DNA from: Ophiocordyceps camponoti-saundersi (nom. inval.)
Taxonomy: Eukaryota; Ascomycota; Sordariomycetes; Hypocreales; Ophiocordycipitaceae
Length of the DNA: 64,000 nt
Direction of reading: 5' to 3'
NCBI GenBank assembly: GCA_003339415.1
Contig: PDHQ01000173.1
Location: 1-64,000, forward strand
Part shown: one piece after another, positions 11,104 through 23,259 of the stretch
Layout of the letters: the number at the start of each line of letters is the position of its first letter
Numbering within the stretch: the stretch's first letter is position 1
Notes under the pieces: generated by a model
Told to the model about the DNA's origin: nothing
Databases searched by the model: none
What the model saw: the letters and a program-made list of their open reading frames with translations, nothing else
Position numbers and translations under genes: made by a program

Positions 11104-14100
11104 ACTACCCTCCTTATCCCCTAAGGGATAAACCCGTTAACTGCTCTTCTTATCCCTAAACTTATTAACTGCTCTTCTTATCCCCTAGGGGATAAACTTA
11201 TTAACTACTCTTTTTATCCCTTAAGGGATAAACCCGTTAACTACTTTTCTTATCCTTTAGCGGATAAACTTATTAACTGCTTTTTTTATCCCCTAAGGGA
11301 TAAACTTATTAACTACTTTTCTTATCCCTTAAGGGATAAACCTATTAACTGCTCTTCTTATCCCTTAGGGGATAAACTTATTAACTACTTTTCTTATCCC
11401 CTAAGGGATAAACTTATTAACTACTCTTCTTATCTCTTAGGGGATAAACCTATTAACTACTCTTCTTATCCCCTAAGGGATAAACCTATTAACTACTCTT
11501 CTTATCCTTTAGGGGATAAACCTATTAACTACTCTTCTTATCCCCTAAAAAATAAACCCGTTAACTACTCTTCTTATCCCCTAAGAGATAAACTTATTAA
11601 CTACTTTTCTTATCCCCTAAAAGATAAACTTATTAACTACTTTTCTTATCCCTTAAGGGATAAACCTATTAACTGCTCTTTTTATCTTTTAAGGGATAAA
11701 CCTATTAATTACTTTTCTTATCCCTTAGTAGATAAACTTATTAACTACTCTTCTTATCCCCTAGGGGATAAACTTATTAATTACTTTTCTTATTTTTTAG
11801 GGGATAAACCCGTTAACTGCTTTTTTTATCCCTTAGAAGATAAACTTATTAACTACTTTTCTTATCTTTTAGGGGATAAATTTATTAACTACTTTTCTTA
11901 TCCCTTAAAAAATAAACTTATTAACTATTTTTCTTATCCCCTAAGGGATAAACCCGTTAATTACTTTTCTTATCCCTTAAGGGATAAACTTATTAATTAC
12001 TTTTCTTATCCCTTAAGGGATAAACCCGTTAATTACTTTTCTTATCCCTTAAGGGATAAACTTATTAACTATTTTTCTTATCCCTTAGGGGATAAACTTA
12101 TTAATTACTTTTCTTATCCCTTAAGGGATAAACTTATTAACTACTCTCCTTATCCTTTAGGGGATAAATACCTATTATCTTAAGTATATTATTATTATTT
12201 TATATAGTATAGTTAATCTCCTTATCTTTTCGCACCTATATCGACGAAATATAGGACTTAACTCCCGCTTCTTAGACTAAAATATAGATAAGACGCGTCT
12301 TTTTAGTTTACCCGAAGCGCTATACGCGATAGTTAGCTTACTTCTCTCTAGTTATCTTTTATAAAATTAACTTATTAATTACCTTTCTTATCCCTTAAGG
12401 GATAAACTTATTAATTACTCTTCTTATCCCTAAACTTATTAATTACTTTTCTTATCCCTTAAGGGATAAACTTATTAATTACTTTTCTTATCCCTTAAAA
12501 GATAAACTTATTAACTACTTTTCTTATCTTTTAGCGGATAAACTTATTAATTATTTTTCTTATCCCTTAAGGGATAAACTTATTAATTACTTTTCTTATC
12601 CCCTAAGGGATAAACCTATTAACTACTTTTCTTATTTTTTAAGGGATAAACTTATTAATTACTTTTCTTATCCCTTAGGGGATAAACTTATTAACTACTC
12701 TTCTTATCCCCTAAAAGATAAACTTATTAATTACTTTTCTTATCCCTTAGCGGATAAACTTATTAACTACTTTTCTTATTTTTTAGGGGATAAACTTATT
12801 AATTACTTTTCTTATCCCCTAAAAGATAAACTTATTAACTATTTTTCTTATCCCCTAAAAGATAAACTTATTAACTACTTTTCTTATCCCTTAGAGGATA
12901 AACTTATTAATTACTTTTCTTATCCCTTAAGGGATAAACTTATTAACTACTTTTCTTATCCTTTAGGGGATAAACTTATTAATTACTTTTCTTATCTCTT
13001 AAAGGATAAACTTATTAATTATTTTTCTTATCCCCTAAGGGATAAACTTATTAATTACTTTTCTTATCCCTTAAAGGATAAACTTATTAACTATTTTTCT
13101 TATCCCCTAAGGGATAAACTTATTAACTACTTTTCTTATCCCTTAAGGGATAAACTTATTAACTACTTTTCTTATCCCCTAAGGGATAAACCCGTTAATT
13201 ACTCTTTTTATCCCCTAAAAGATAAACTTATTAACTACTTTTCTTATCCCTTAAGGGATAAACTTATTAATTACTTTTCTTATCCCCTAAAAAATAAACT
13301 TATTAATTACTTTTCTTATCCCCTAAGAGATAAACTTATTAATTACTTTTCTTATCCCCTAAGGGATAAACTTATTAACTACTCTCTTTATCCCTTAAGG
13401 GATAAATACTTATTATTTTAAGTATATTATTATTATCTTATATAATATAGTTAATCTCCTTATCTTTTTATACTTATATTAACGAAATATAAAACTTAAC
13501 TCCCGCTTCTTAGACTAAAATACGGATAAGACGCGTCTTTTTAGTTTACCCGAAACGCTATATACGATAGTTAGCTTACTTCTCTCTAATTATCTTCTAT
13601 AAGACTAACCTATTAACTACTTTTCTTATCCCTTAGGGGATAAACTTATTAACTGCTCTTTTTATTTTTAAACTTATTAACTACTCTTCTTATCCCTTAG
13701 GGGATAAACTTATTAATTATTTTTCTTATCCCTTAAGGGATAAACCTATTAACTACTTTTCTTATCCTTTAGTAAATAAACTTATTAACTACTCTTCTTA
13801 TCCCTTAAGGGATAAACTTATTAACTACTTTTCTTATCCCTTAGGGGATAAACTTATTAATTATTTTTCTTATCCCCTAAAGGATAAACTTATTAATTAC
13901 TTTTCTTATTTTTTAAGGGATAAACTTATTAATTACTTTTCTTATCCCTTAAAAGATAAACTTATTAATTACTTTTTTTATCCTTTAAAAAATAAACCTA
14001 TTAACTACTTTTCTTATCCCTTAAGGGATAAACTTATTAATTATTTTTCTTATCTTTTAAGGGATAAACTTATTAATTATTTTTCTTATCCCTTAAGGGA

Positions 14101-17100
14101 TAAACTTATTAACTACTTTTCTTATCTTTTAAGAGATAAACTTATTAATTACTTTTCTTATCCCCTAAAAAATAAACTTATTAACTATTCTCCTTATCCC
14201 CTAAGGGATAAATACCTATTATCTTAGGTATATCGTTATTATCTTATATAATATAATTAATCTCCTTATCTTTTCGCACCTATATTAACGAAATATAAGA
14301 CTTAATTTCCGCTCCTCGGACTAAGATATAGATAAGATACGTCTTTTTAGTTTACCTGAAGCGCTATACGTAATAGTTAGCTTACTTCTCTCTAATTATT
14401 TTTTACGAGATTAACTTATTAACTACCTTTCTTATCTTTTAGGGGATAAACCTATTAATTACTTTTCTTATCCCTAAACTTATTAATTATTTTTCTTATC
14501 TTTTAAAAGATAAACTTATTAATTACTTTTTTTATTTTTTAAAAAATAAACTTATTAACTACTTTTCTTATCCCTTAGCGGATAAACTTATTAATTACTT
14601 TTCTTATCTCCTAAGGGATAAACTTATTAATTACTTTTCTTCTCCCTTAAGAGATAAACTTATTAATTACTTTTCTTATCCCCTAAGGGATAAACTTATT
14701 AATTACTTTTCTTATCCCTTAAAGGATAAACTTATTAATTACTCTTTTTATTTTTTAAGGGATAAACTTATTAATTACTTTTCTTATCTTTTAGTAGATA
14801 AACTTATTAACTACTCTTTTTATCCCTTAAGGGATAAACTTATTAATTACTCTTTTTATCCCCTAAAGGATAAACTTATTAACTACTCTTTTTATCCCTT
14901 AAGAGATAAACTTATTAACTACTTTTCTTATCCCTTAGGAGATAAACTTATTAACTACTTTTCTTATCCCTTAAGGGATAAACTTATTAACTATTTTTCT
15001 TATCCCCTAAGGGATAAACTTATTAATTACTTTTCTTATCTTTTAAGGGATAAACTTATTTACTACTCTTTTTATCTCTTAAGGGATAAACTTATTAACT
15101 ACTTTTCTTATCCCCTAAAAAATAAACTTATTAATTACTTTTCTTATCTTTTAAGGGATAAACTTATTAACTACTTTTCTTATCCCTTAAGGGATAAATT
15201 TATTAATTACTTTTCTTATCTTTTAAAAAATAAACTTATTAACTACTTTTCTTATCCCCTAAGGGATAAACCCGTTAATTACTTTTCTTATCTTTTAAAA
15301 AATAAACTTATTAACTACTTTTCTTATTTTTTAGGAGATAAACTTTTTAATTACTTTTCTTATCTTTTAAAAGATAAACTTATTAATTACTTTTTTTATC
15401 CCTTAAAGGATAAACTTATTAACTACTCTCCTTATCTTTTAAGGGATAAATACTTATTATCTCGGGTATATTATTATTATCTTATATAGTATAGTTAATC
15501 TCCTTATCTTTTCGTACCTATATTAACGAAATATAAGACTTAACTCCCGCTCCTCGGACTAAGATACGGATAAGACGCGTCTTTTTAGTCTGCTTAAAGC
15601 GCTATATATAATAGTTAGCTTACTTCTTTCTAGTTATCTTCTATAAGATTAACTTATTAATTATTTTTCTTATCCTCTAAGGGATAAACTTATTAATTAC
15701 TTTTTTTATTTCTAAACTTATTAATTACTTTTCTTATCTTTTAGGGGATAAACTTATTAATTACTTTTCTTATCCCCTAAGGGATAAACTTATTAATTAA
15801 TTTTCTTATCCCTTAGCGGATAAACTTATTAACTATTTTTCTTATTCTTTAAGGGATAAACTTATTAATTACTTTTCTTATCCTTTAGGGGATAAATTTA
15901 TTAATTACTTTTCTTATCCCTTAAGAGATAAACTTATTAACTACTTTTCTTATCCCTTAGGGGATAAATTTATTAATTACTCTTCTTATCCCTTAAGGGA
16001 TAAACTTATTAATTACTTTTCTTATCCCTTAAAAAATAAACTTATTAATTATTTTTCTTATCCCCTAAGGGATAAACTTATTAACTATTTTTCTTATCCT
16101 TTAAAAAATAAACCTATTAACTACTTTTCTTATCTTTTAAAAGATAAACTTATTAATTACTCTTTTTATCTTTTAGGAGATAAACTTATTAATTACTTTT
16201 CTTATCCTTTAAAAGATAAACCTATTAATTACTTTTCTTATCCCTTAGTAGATAAACTTATTAATTACTTTTCTTATCTTTTAAGGGATAAACTTATTAA
16301 TTACTTTTCTTATCCCCTAAGGGATAAACTTATTAATTACTTTTCTTATCCCTTAAGGGATAAACTTATTAATTACTTTTCTTATTCCCTAAAAAATAAA
16401 CTTATTAACTACTTTTCTTATCTTTTAAAAGATAAATTTATTAATTACTCTTTTTATCCCTTAAGGGATAAACTTATTAACTACTCTCCTTATCTTTTAA
16501 AAGATAAATACTTATTATCTTAGGTATATCGTTATTATCCTATATAGTATAGTTAATCTCCTTATCTTTTTATACCTATATTAATAAAATATAAAACTTA
16601 ACTCCCGCTCCTTAAACTAAGATACGGATAAGACGCGTTTTTTTAATCTGCCTAAAGCGCTATACGCGATAATTAGCTTATTTCTCTCTAATTATCTTTT
16701 ACGAAACTAACCCGTTAACTACTTTTCTTATCTTTTAAGGGATAAACTTATTAATTACTTTTCTTATCCCCTAAGAGATAAACTTATTAACTACTCTTTT
16801 TATCCCTTAAGAGATAAACCCGTTAACTACTTTTCTTATCTTTTAGGGGATAAATACTTATTATCTCGGGTATATTATTATTATTTTATATAATATAGTT
16901 AATCTCCTTATCTTTTCGTACTTATATTAATAAAATATAAGACTTAACTCTTACTTCTTAGACTAAGATATAGATAAGATATATCTTTTTAGTTTACCTA
17001 AAGTATTATACGTAATAGTTAGCTTACTTTTCTCTAGTTATTTTCTACGGGACTAACTTATTAATTACCTTTCTTATTTTTTAAGAGATAAACTTATTAA

Positions 17101-20100
17101 CTACTCTTCTTATCTTTTAGGGGATAAACTTATTAACTATTTTTCTTATCCCCTAAGGGATAAACTTATTAACTGCTCTTCTTATCCCTTAAGGGATAAA
17201 CTTATTAACTACTCTTCTTATTCCCTTAAGCTCTTCTTATCCCTTAAGAGATAAACTTATTAATTACTTTTCTTATCTTTTAAGGGATAAACTTATTAAC
17301 TACTTTTCTTATTCCCTTAAGCTTTTCTTATCCCCTAAGGGATAAACTCGTTAACTACTTTTCTTATCCCCTAAAAGATAAACTTATTAATTACTCTTCT
17401 TATCCCTTAAAAAATAAACTTATTAACTACTCTTCTTATCCCTTAGGGGATAAACTTATTAATTACTTTTCTTATCCCCTAAGGGATAAACTTATTAACT
17501 GCTTTTCTTATCCCCTAAGGGATAAACTTATTAATTACTTTTCTTATCTTTTAAGGGATAAACTTATTAACTGCTCTTTTTATCCCCTAGGAGATAAACC
17601 CGTTAACTGCTCTTCTTATCCTTAAACTTATTAACTACTTTTCTTATCCCTTAGGGGATAAACTTATTAACTACTTTTCTTATCCCTTAAGGGATAAACC
17701 TATTAACTACTTTTTTTATCCCTTAGTAGATAAACTTATTAACTACTTTTCTTATCTTCTAAGAGATAAACTTATTAATTACTCTTCTTATCCCCTAAGG
17801 GATAAACCCGTTAATTACTTTTCTTATCCCCTAAAAAATAAACTTATTAACTATTTTTCTTATCCTCTAAAAAATAAACTTATTAATTACTTTTCTTATC
17901 CCTTAAGGGATAAACTTATTAACTATTTTTCTTATCCCTTAAAGGATAAATCTATTAACTACTTTTCTTATCCCTTAAAAAATAAACTTATTAATTATTT
18001 TTCTTATCCCTTAAAAGATAAACTTATTAACTACTCTTTTTATCCCCTAAGGGATAAACTTATTAATTACTTTTCTTATCCCCTAAAAGATAAACTTATT
18101 AACTACTTTTCTTATCCCTTAAGGGATAAACTTATTAACTACTCTCCTTATCCCTTAGGGGATAAATACTTATTATCTTAGGTATATTATTATTATCTTA
18201 TATAGTATAATTAATCTCCTTATCTTTTCGCACTTATATTAACGAAATATAGAACTTAACTCTTACTCCTTAAACTAAGATATAGACAAGACGCGTCTTT
18301 TTAGTTTACTTAAAGCGCTATATACGATAGTTAGCTTATTTCTCTCTAGTTATCTTTTATAAAACTAACTTATTAATTACTTTTCTTATCTTTTAAGGGA
18401 TAAACTTATTAATTACTTTTCTTATCTCTTAAAAAATAAACTTATTAATTACTTTTCTTATCTTTTAAGGGATAAACTTATTAACTACTTTTCTTATTCC
18501 TTAAGGGATAAACTTATTAATTATTTTTCTTATCTTTTAGGGGATAAACTTATTAATTACTTTTCTTATCCCTTAAGGGATAAACTTATTAATTACTTTT
18601 CTTATCTTTTAAGGGATAAACTTATTAACTACTCTTTTTATCCCTTAAGGGATAAATACTTATTATTTTAGGTATATCGTTATTATCTTATATAGTATAG
18701 TTAATCTCCTTATCTTTTTATACTTATATTAATAAAATATAGGACTTAACTCTTACTTCTTAAATTAAAATATAAATAAGACGCGTTTTTTTAATCTACC
18801 TAAAGCGCTATATATAATAATTAGCTTACTTCTCTTTAGTTATCTTTTACGGAATTAACTTATTAACTACTTTTCTTATCCCTTAAGAGATAAACCTATT
18901 AGCTACTTTTCTTATCCCTTAGAGGATAAACTTATTAACTACTTTTCTTATCTTTTAGGGGATAAACTTATTAACTACTCTTCTTATCTCTTAAGGGATA
19001 AACTTATTAACTACTCTCCTTATCCCTTAGGGGATAAATACTTATCGTTTTAGGTATATTATTATTATCCTATATAATATAGTTAATCTCCTTATCTTTT
19101 TATATTTATATTAATAAAATATAAAACTTAACTTTTACTCCTCGGACTAAGATATAGATAAAACGTATCTTTTTAGTTTACTTAAAGCGCTATACGTAAT
19201 AATTAGCTTACTTCTCTTTAGTTATCTTCTATAAAACTAACTTATTAATTACTTTTCTTATCCCCTAAAGGATAAACCTATTCGCTACTTTTCTTATCCC
19301 CTAAGGGATAAACTTATTAACTACTCTTTTTATCCCTTAAAGGATAAACTTATTAACTACTCTCCTTATCTCTTAAGGGATAAATACTTATCGTTTTAGG
19401 TATATCGTTATTATCTTATATAATATAGTTAATCTCCTTATCTTTTCGTACTTACGTTAACGAAATATAAAACTTAACTCCCGCTTTTTAAACTAAAATA
19501 TAGATAAAACGTATCTTTTTAATTTACTTAAAGCGCTATATACGATAGTTAGCTTATTTCTCTTTAGTTATTTTCTATAAAACTAACTTATTAATTATTT
19601 TTCTTATCTCCTAAGAGATAAACTTATTAATTACTTTTCTTATTCCTTAAGGGATAAACTTATTAACTATTTTTCTTATCTTTTAAGGGATAAACTTATT
19701 AATTATTTTTCTTATCCCTTAAGGGATAAACTTATTAACTACTCTCCTTATCTTTTAGGGGATAAATACTTATTATCTTAGGTATATTATTATTATCCTA
19801 TATAATATAGTTAATCTTCTTATCTTTTCGTACTTATATTAACGAAATATAAAACTTAACTCTCGCTTTTTAGACTAAGATATAGATAAGACGCGTCTCT
19901 TTAGTTTACCTAAAGCGTTATATATAATAATTAGCTTACTTTTCTCTAATTATTTTTTACGGGACTAACTTATTAATTACTTTTCTTATCCCTTAAGGGA
20001 TAAACTTATTAGCTACTTTTCTTATCTTTTAAGGGATAAACTTATTAACTATTTTTCTTATCTTTTAAAAGATAAACTTATTAATTACTTTTCTTATCCC

Positions 20101-20866
20101 TTAAGGGATAAACTTATTAACTACTCTCCTTATCCCTTAGGGGATAAATACTTATCGTTTTAGGTATATCGTTATTATTTTATATAATATAGTTAATCTC
20201 CTTATCTTTTCGTACTTATATTAATAAAATATAAAACTTAACTCCCGCTTCTTAAACTAAAATATAGATAAGACGTATTTTTTTAGTTTACCTAAAGCGC
20301 TATATATAATAGTTAGCTTATTTCTCTTTAATTATCTTTTATAAGATTAACTTATTAATTACTTTTCTTATCCCTTAAAAAATAAACTTATTAGCTATTT
20401 TTCTTATCCCCTAAAAAATAAACTTATTAATTACTTTTCTTATCCCTTAAAAGATAAACTTATTAACTACTTTTTTTATCCCTTAAGGGATAAATACTTA
20501 TTATCTTAGGTATATCGTTATTATCTTATATAATATAATTAATCTCCTTATCTTTTCGTACCTATATTAACGAAATATAAAACTTAATTTCCGCTTCTTA
20601 AACTAAGATACGAATAAAATATATCTTTTTTATTTACCTAAAGCGCTATACGCTACCTTTTTTATTCTTAAAAGATAAACCTATTAACTCCTTTTCTTAT
20701 CTTTTAAAAGATAAATACTTATTATCTCCGGTATATTATTATTATCCTATATAGTATAGTTAATCTCCTTATCTTTTTATACTTATATTAACGAAATATA
20801 GGACTTAATTTCCGCTCCTCGGACTAAGATATAGATAAGACGCGTCTTTTTAGTTTACTTAAAGCG
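11104..20866. repeat. 36-bp palindromic satellite with higher-order structure
   Basis: About 9.8 kb of tandem 36-bp monomers. Each holds an 18-bp palindrome, TTATCCCTTAAGGGATAA or variants with CCCCTAGGGG, CCCCTAAGGG or AAAAGATAA, followed by AACYYRTTAAYTRCTYTTC. Monomers differ mainly by C/T and G/A transitions. The array is broken 14 times by a conserved ~202-bp spacer. Spacer-to-spacer distances fit 202 bp plus whole monomers plus one 28-bp short monomer: 1238 and 1237 bp (28 monomers), 806 (16), 1059 (23); then 346, 383, 345, 383, 382 and 346 (four or five monomers, no short one). One interval of 1312 bp contains extra irregular monomers near 17,220 and 17,310. The palindrome could extrude cruciforms. 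Function unknown. Confidence 0.95.
12169..12370. repeat. Array spacer (~202 bp), first of 14 copies
   Basis: The spacer starts with TACCTATTATCTTAAG and carries, in order, a TATATAGTATAGTTAATCTCC block, the hairpin CCTATAT-N7-ATATAGG, the palindrome AGACGCGTCT (MluI core) and a CCCGAAGCGCTATACGCGATAG block. Other copies start near 13,407, 14,213, 15,450, 16,509, 16,855, 18,167, 18,656, 19,039, 19,384, 19,767, 20,149, 20,495 (truncated) and 20,713. Order and length are kept while transitions accumulate. There is no reading frame or RNA gene box that I can recognise. It could be a relic of the sequence next to the ancestral minisatellite, co-amplified with it. Confidence 0.93.
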
Positions 20867-21021
20867 CTATATATTTCTCTTTTATCTATCCGAAATACTA
20901 TACGTATCTTTTTTATTTATCCGAAACGCTATATATATTTTTTTTATCTACCCGAAATATTATATATATCTTTTTTATCTTTTCGAAACGCTATACGTAT
21001 CTTTTTCCTTTACCCGAAACG
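20867..21021. repeat. Five tandem 31-bp repeats derived from the array spacer
   Basis: Exactly five 31-bp units beginning CTATA(C/T)(G/A)TAT and ending (C/T)CCGAAA(C/T)(A/G). The unit matches the last part of the 202-bp spacer (CGTCTTTTTAGTTTACCCGAAGCGCTATA), so the spacer end was amplified separately at the right edge of the satellite. Confidence 0.88.
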
Positions 21022-22239
21022 CTATATATTATAGCTACGATATTTCGCTTACTTCTCCTTTATTATTTTCTATTATAAGTTTATAATAATAATATAATTC
21101 GCTAACGTAAGGTTTAAATTTTCTCCGCTAGTTTTTATTATAGAGACTTATTATAAGAGGTACGATAAGTATAATAATAAATAATATATTTTTTAAAAAT
21201 AGCCCTATATAGGTAAGTAAGTAAGCTAAGATATATATCTTATATATATATTATATATTTATAATTACGTAGCTTACGGCTATATTTACGATTTACTAAC
21301 TAATTAGCTATTAAGGATATCTAAATATCTCTTTCTTTTATATATATACGTATTAGTTCCTCCTTAGTTTCGTTTTTAATAAAGTTACTAATCGCCTTAT
21401 TTATCTAAGTTTATATTATTATACGTAAATAATAATAGAAAGATATATTCGCCTTCTATAATATATATCTTAATATTTAAAGGATTAAGTTAATAAATTC
21501 GGCAAATATTACTTATAAGATATTCGCTTTTAATAAGTAAGCTAGTTACTTAGCTATTTACGGCACGACCCCGGGATAACTTCGGTAGAAGTTATAACCC
21601 CGCTCGATCCTTTCCTTAGCTAAAGTTATACTCGCCCGAGCTCTAATTAGGTAAGATAGGGGAAATATATAAGTAAGTTTATTATAAAGGGACTCGGCAC
21701 TTATTTTAGGGCCGTCTATAAGTAGCGACTATAAGCTACCTTTTATTAAAGTTATAATCTTAGACGGATTTTAATAAAATTAGAATATTATATCGAATAA
21801 AAAATAAACTAAGTAATTAATTTATATATTTAAAAATTAGAATATAAGTAAGTATATTATATATATATTTATATAAACTATAAATATAGAGAGCTTAACT
21901 TCTAACTTTTAAGCTCGGAGGCCTTCTTTATATATATAATATATATATATATATAAAAATAGTAGTCCTTAAAAAAAAGCTCTTAAAAATAAAAATACTA
22001 GCTTCTAAGCTAGCAATATACTAAGTAAGATTATTCTATTATTATTACGGAATCTAAACGAATATATATATCTTCGTATTAAAGTTTTCCTTTTACGTTT
22101 AATAACCCCTTTAATTATATCTTACTTACTTATAGTTATATAAATTAAAGTCGGTTCTTCCTTTCTAATACTACCCTTATAGCTACGGGGCTAGGGACTA
22201 ACTAAAATAGTAATAAAGTATTCTTATAAAAGTAACTTA
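21022..22239. other. AT-rich region, no recognisable gene
   Basis: No followable long frame. It contains TA-rich microsatellites (21,235-21,260; 21,932-21,957), the GC-richer hairpin at 21,573-21,600 and a GC-richer stretch to about 21,730 that keeps several CA/TG dinucleotides, possibly a younger or less mutated insertion. Confidence 0.5.
21573..21600. other. Hairpin GGG-ATAACTTC-ggta-GAAGTTAT-aa-CCC
   Basis: Perfect 8-bp arms (21,576-21,583 and 21,588-21,595) around a four-base loop, extended by GGG/CCC. The surroundings are GC-richer than their neighbours. It could be a subterminal hairpin of a small DNA transposon. No protein or transcript feature supports a more precise call. Confidence 0.55.
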
Positions 22240-22415
22240 TTATAAGGTTAATAGCAGCACTAATAAAGGTATTAAAATTTCTAATACTTATAACTATAAT
22301 AATAATTCTGCTAAGTTTATTTTATAAGGCTATATTTTAAGAAGTAAGGTCGGTAGCGCTAACTAACTAAAAGGGAGGTTTATAAAGTAAGCCCCTATAA
22401 TATAACTTAAGATTT
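22240..22415 (+). repeat. Dispersed repeat family D, copy 1
   Basis: Shares an ordered set of blocks with 22,960-23,105 and 42,300-42,465: GCACTAATAAAGG, ATTCCTAATAT, CTAAGTTTATAT, GTAGCGCTAACTAA and GGGAGGYTTATAARGTAAG. It probably represents the end of a dispersed mobile element. The coding state is not conserved between copies. Confidence 0.75.
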
Positions 22416-22959
22416 TTACTATAGTATTTACTAATATATATACCGTAACTACCTAAAACTTAGATAATATTTACATACGATAGGAATTAAGGAAGTATAA
22501 TTATCCCCTACTTAAGACTAGCGTAACTTTAGATAGATAACTTATAATAAATAAGCTTTCTAATATAACGAATTAGGCCTATAAGCTAGCTAACCTTATT
22601 AAGTAAAAAGTCTTCCCCTAAGCCTTATAGTTTTTCCTCTCTAATAAATAGTTTATATATATATATATACTTAGATACTTATATAAGCTACTAGTATAAT
22701 ATAGTATATTTTATATATACTATTTATAAGATTAACTATATATATTAGCCCGCTCTTCTTATATTTAGCAGTTTATTTCTCTTTTAGTCTAAGCCTCTAA
22801 GGTACTAACTACTAATTAATAAACTTCTCTCTAGGTATTCCTCGAGCTAGTTAAGTAAAAATTATAGTTATAGCGGCTATTATTTTCGTGCTCGGTACTA
22901 GAGGAAATCTAGGATACTTAGCGCTTAGTACTAAAAAAGCTATTCCTATATCTTATATA
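22416..22959. other. AT-rich DNA between two family D copies
   Basis: No gene seen. It includes TA microsatellite DNA around 22,650-22,665. A GTG-started 61-codon open frame (22,888-23,073) overlaps its right end but is judged to be chance. Confidence 0.5.
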
Positions 22960-23105
22960 AAGAAAGGCAGCCTTAATAAATATAATAATATTCCTAATAT
23001 AATAACTATAATTTTACTAAGTTTATATAGTAAAGCTAGGGCCTTAAGAAGTAAGGCTAGTAGCGCTAACTAATTAAGAGGGAGGCTTATAAGGTAAGCT
23101 ATATA
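22960..23105 (+). repeat. Dispersed repeat family D, copy 2
   Basis: Same block order and orientation as copy 1, about 700 bp away. The short open frame that overlaps it shifts frame when compared with copies 1 and 3, so this is not a gene. Confidence 0.75.
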
Positions 23106-23259
23106 ATATTAGATACTTTTACGCTATAATAACGCTTTTACTATCTTTCTTTATTTCTCCGAATAGCTTATCGGCAGTTACTTTAAAGTAAATAAAATTT
23201 AGCGTTTTTACTATAATCGTACTATCGACTACCTTACCGTATTCTTTAACGCTACTAGT

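Noticed and set aside
12169..12370. 5S rRNA or tRNA gene in the array spacer
   Set aside because: No A/B or A/C box arrangement and no cloverleaf; only short hairpins and the AGACGCGTCT palindrome.
11104..20866. CRISPR array (36-bp palindromic repeats)
   Set aside because: Repeats are contiguous with no variable spacers; the rare 202-bp interruptions are all copies of one sequence, and the context is eukaryotic RIP DNA without cas genes.
11104..20866. Telomeric repeats (CCCTTA/TAAGGG look)
   Set aside because: The motif is inside a palindrome with 36-bp period; no TTAGGG tandem run occurs.
21573..21600. loxP-like recombination site (ATAACTTCG start)
   Set aside because: Only the first bases agree, the spacer is four bases rather than eight, and the arms end differently. 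Coincidental hairpin.
22888..23073. 61-codon open frame as a gene
   Set aside because: It starts at GTG, lies across repeat family D copy 2, and its frame is not kept in copies 1 and 3. Chance frame.
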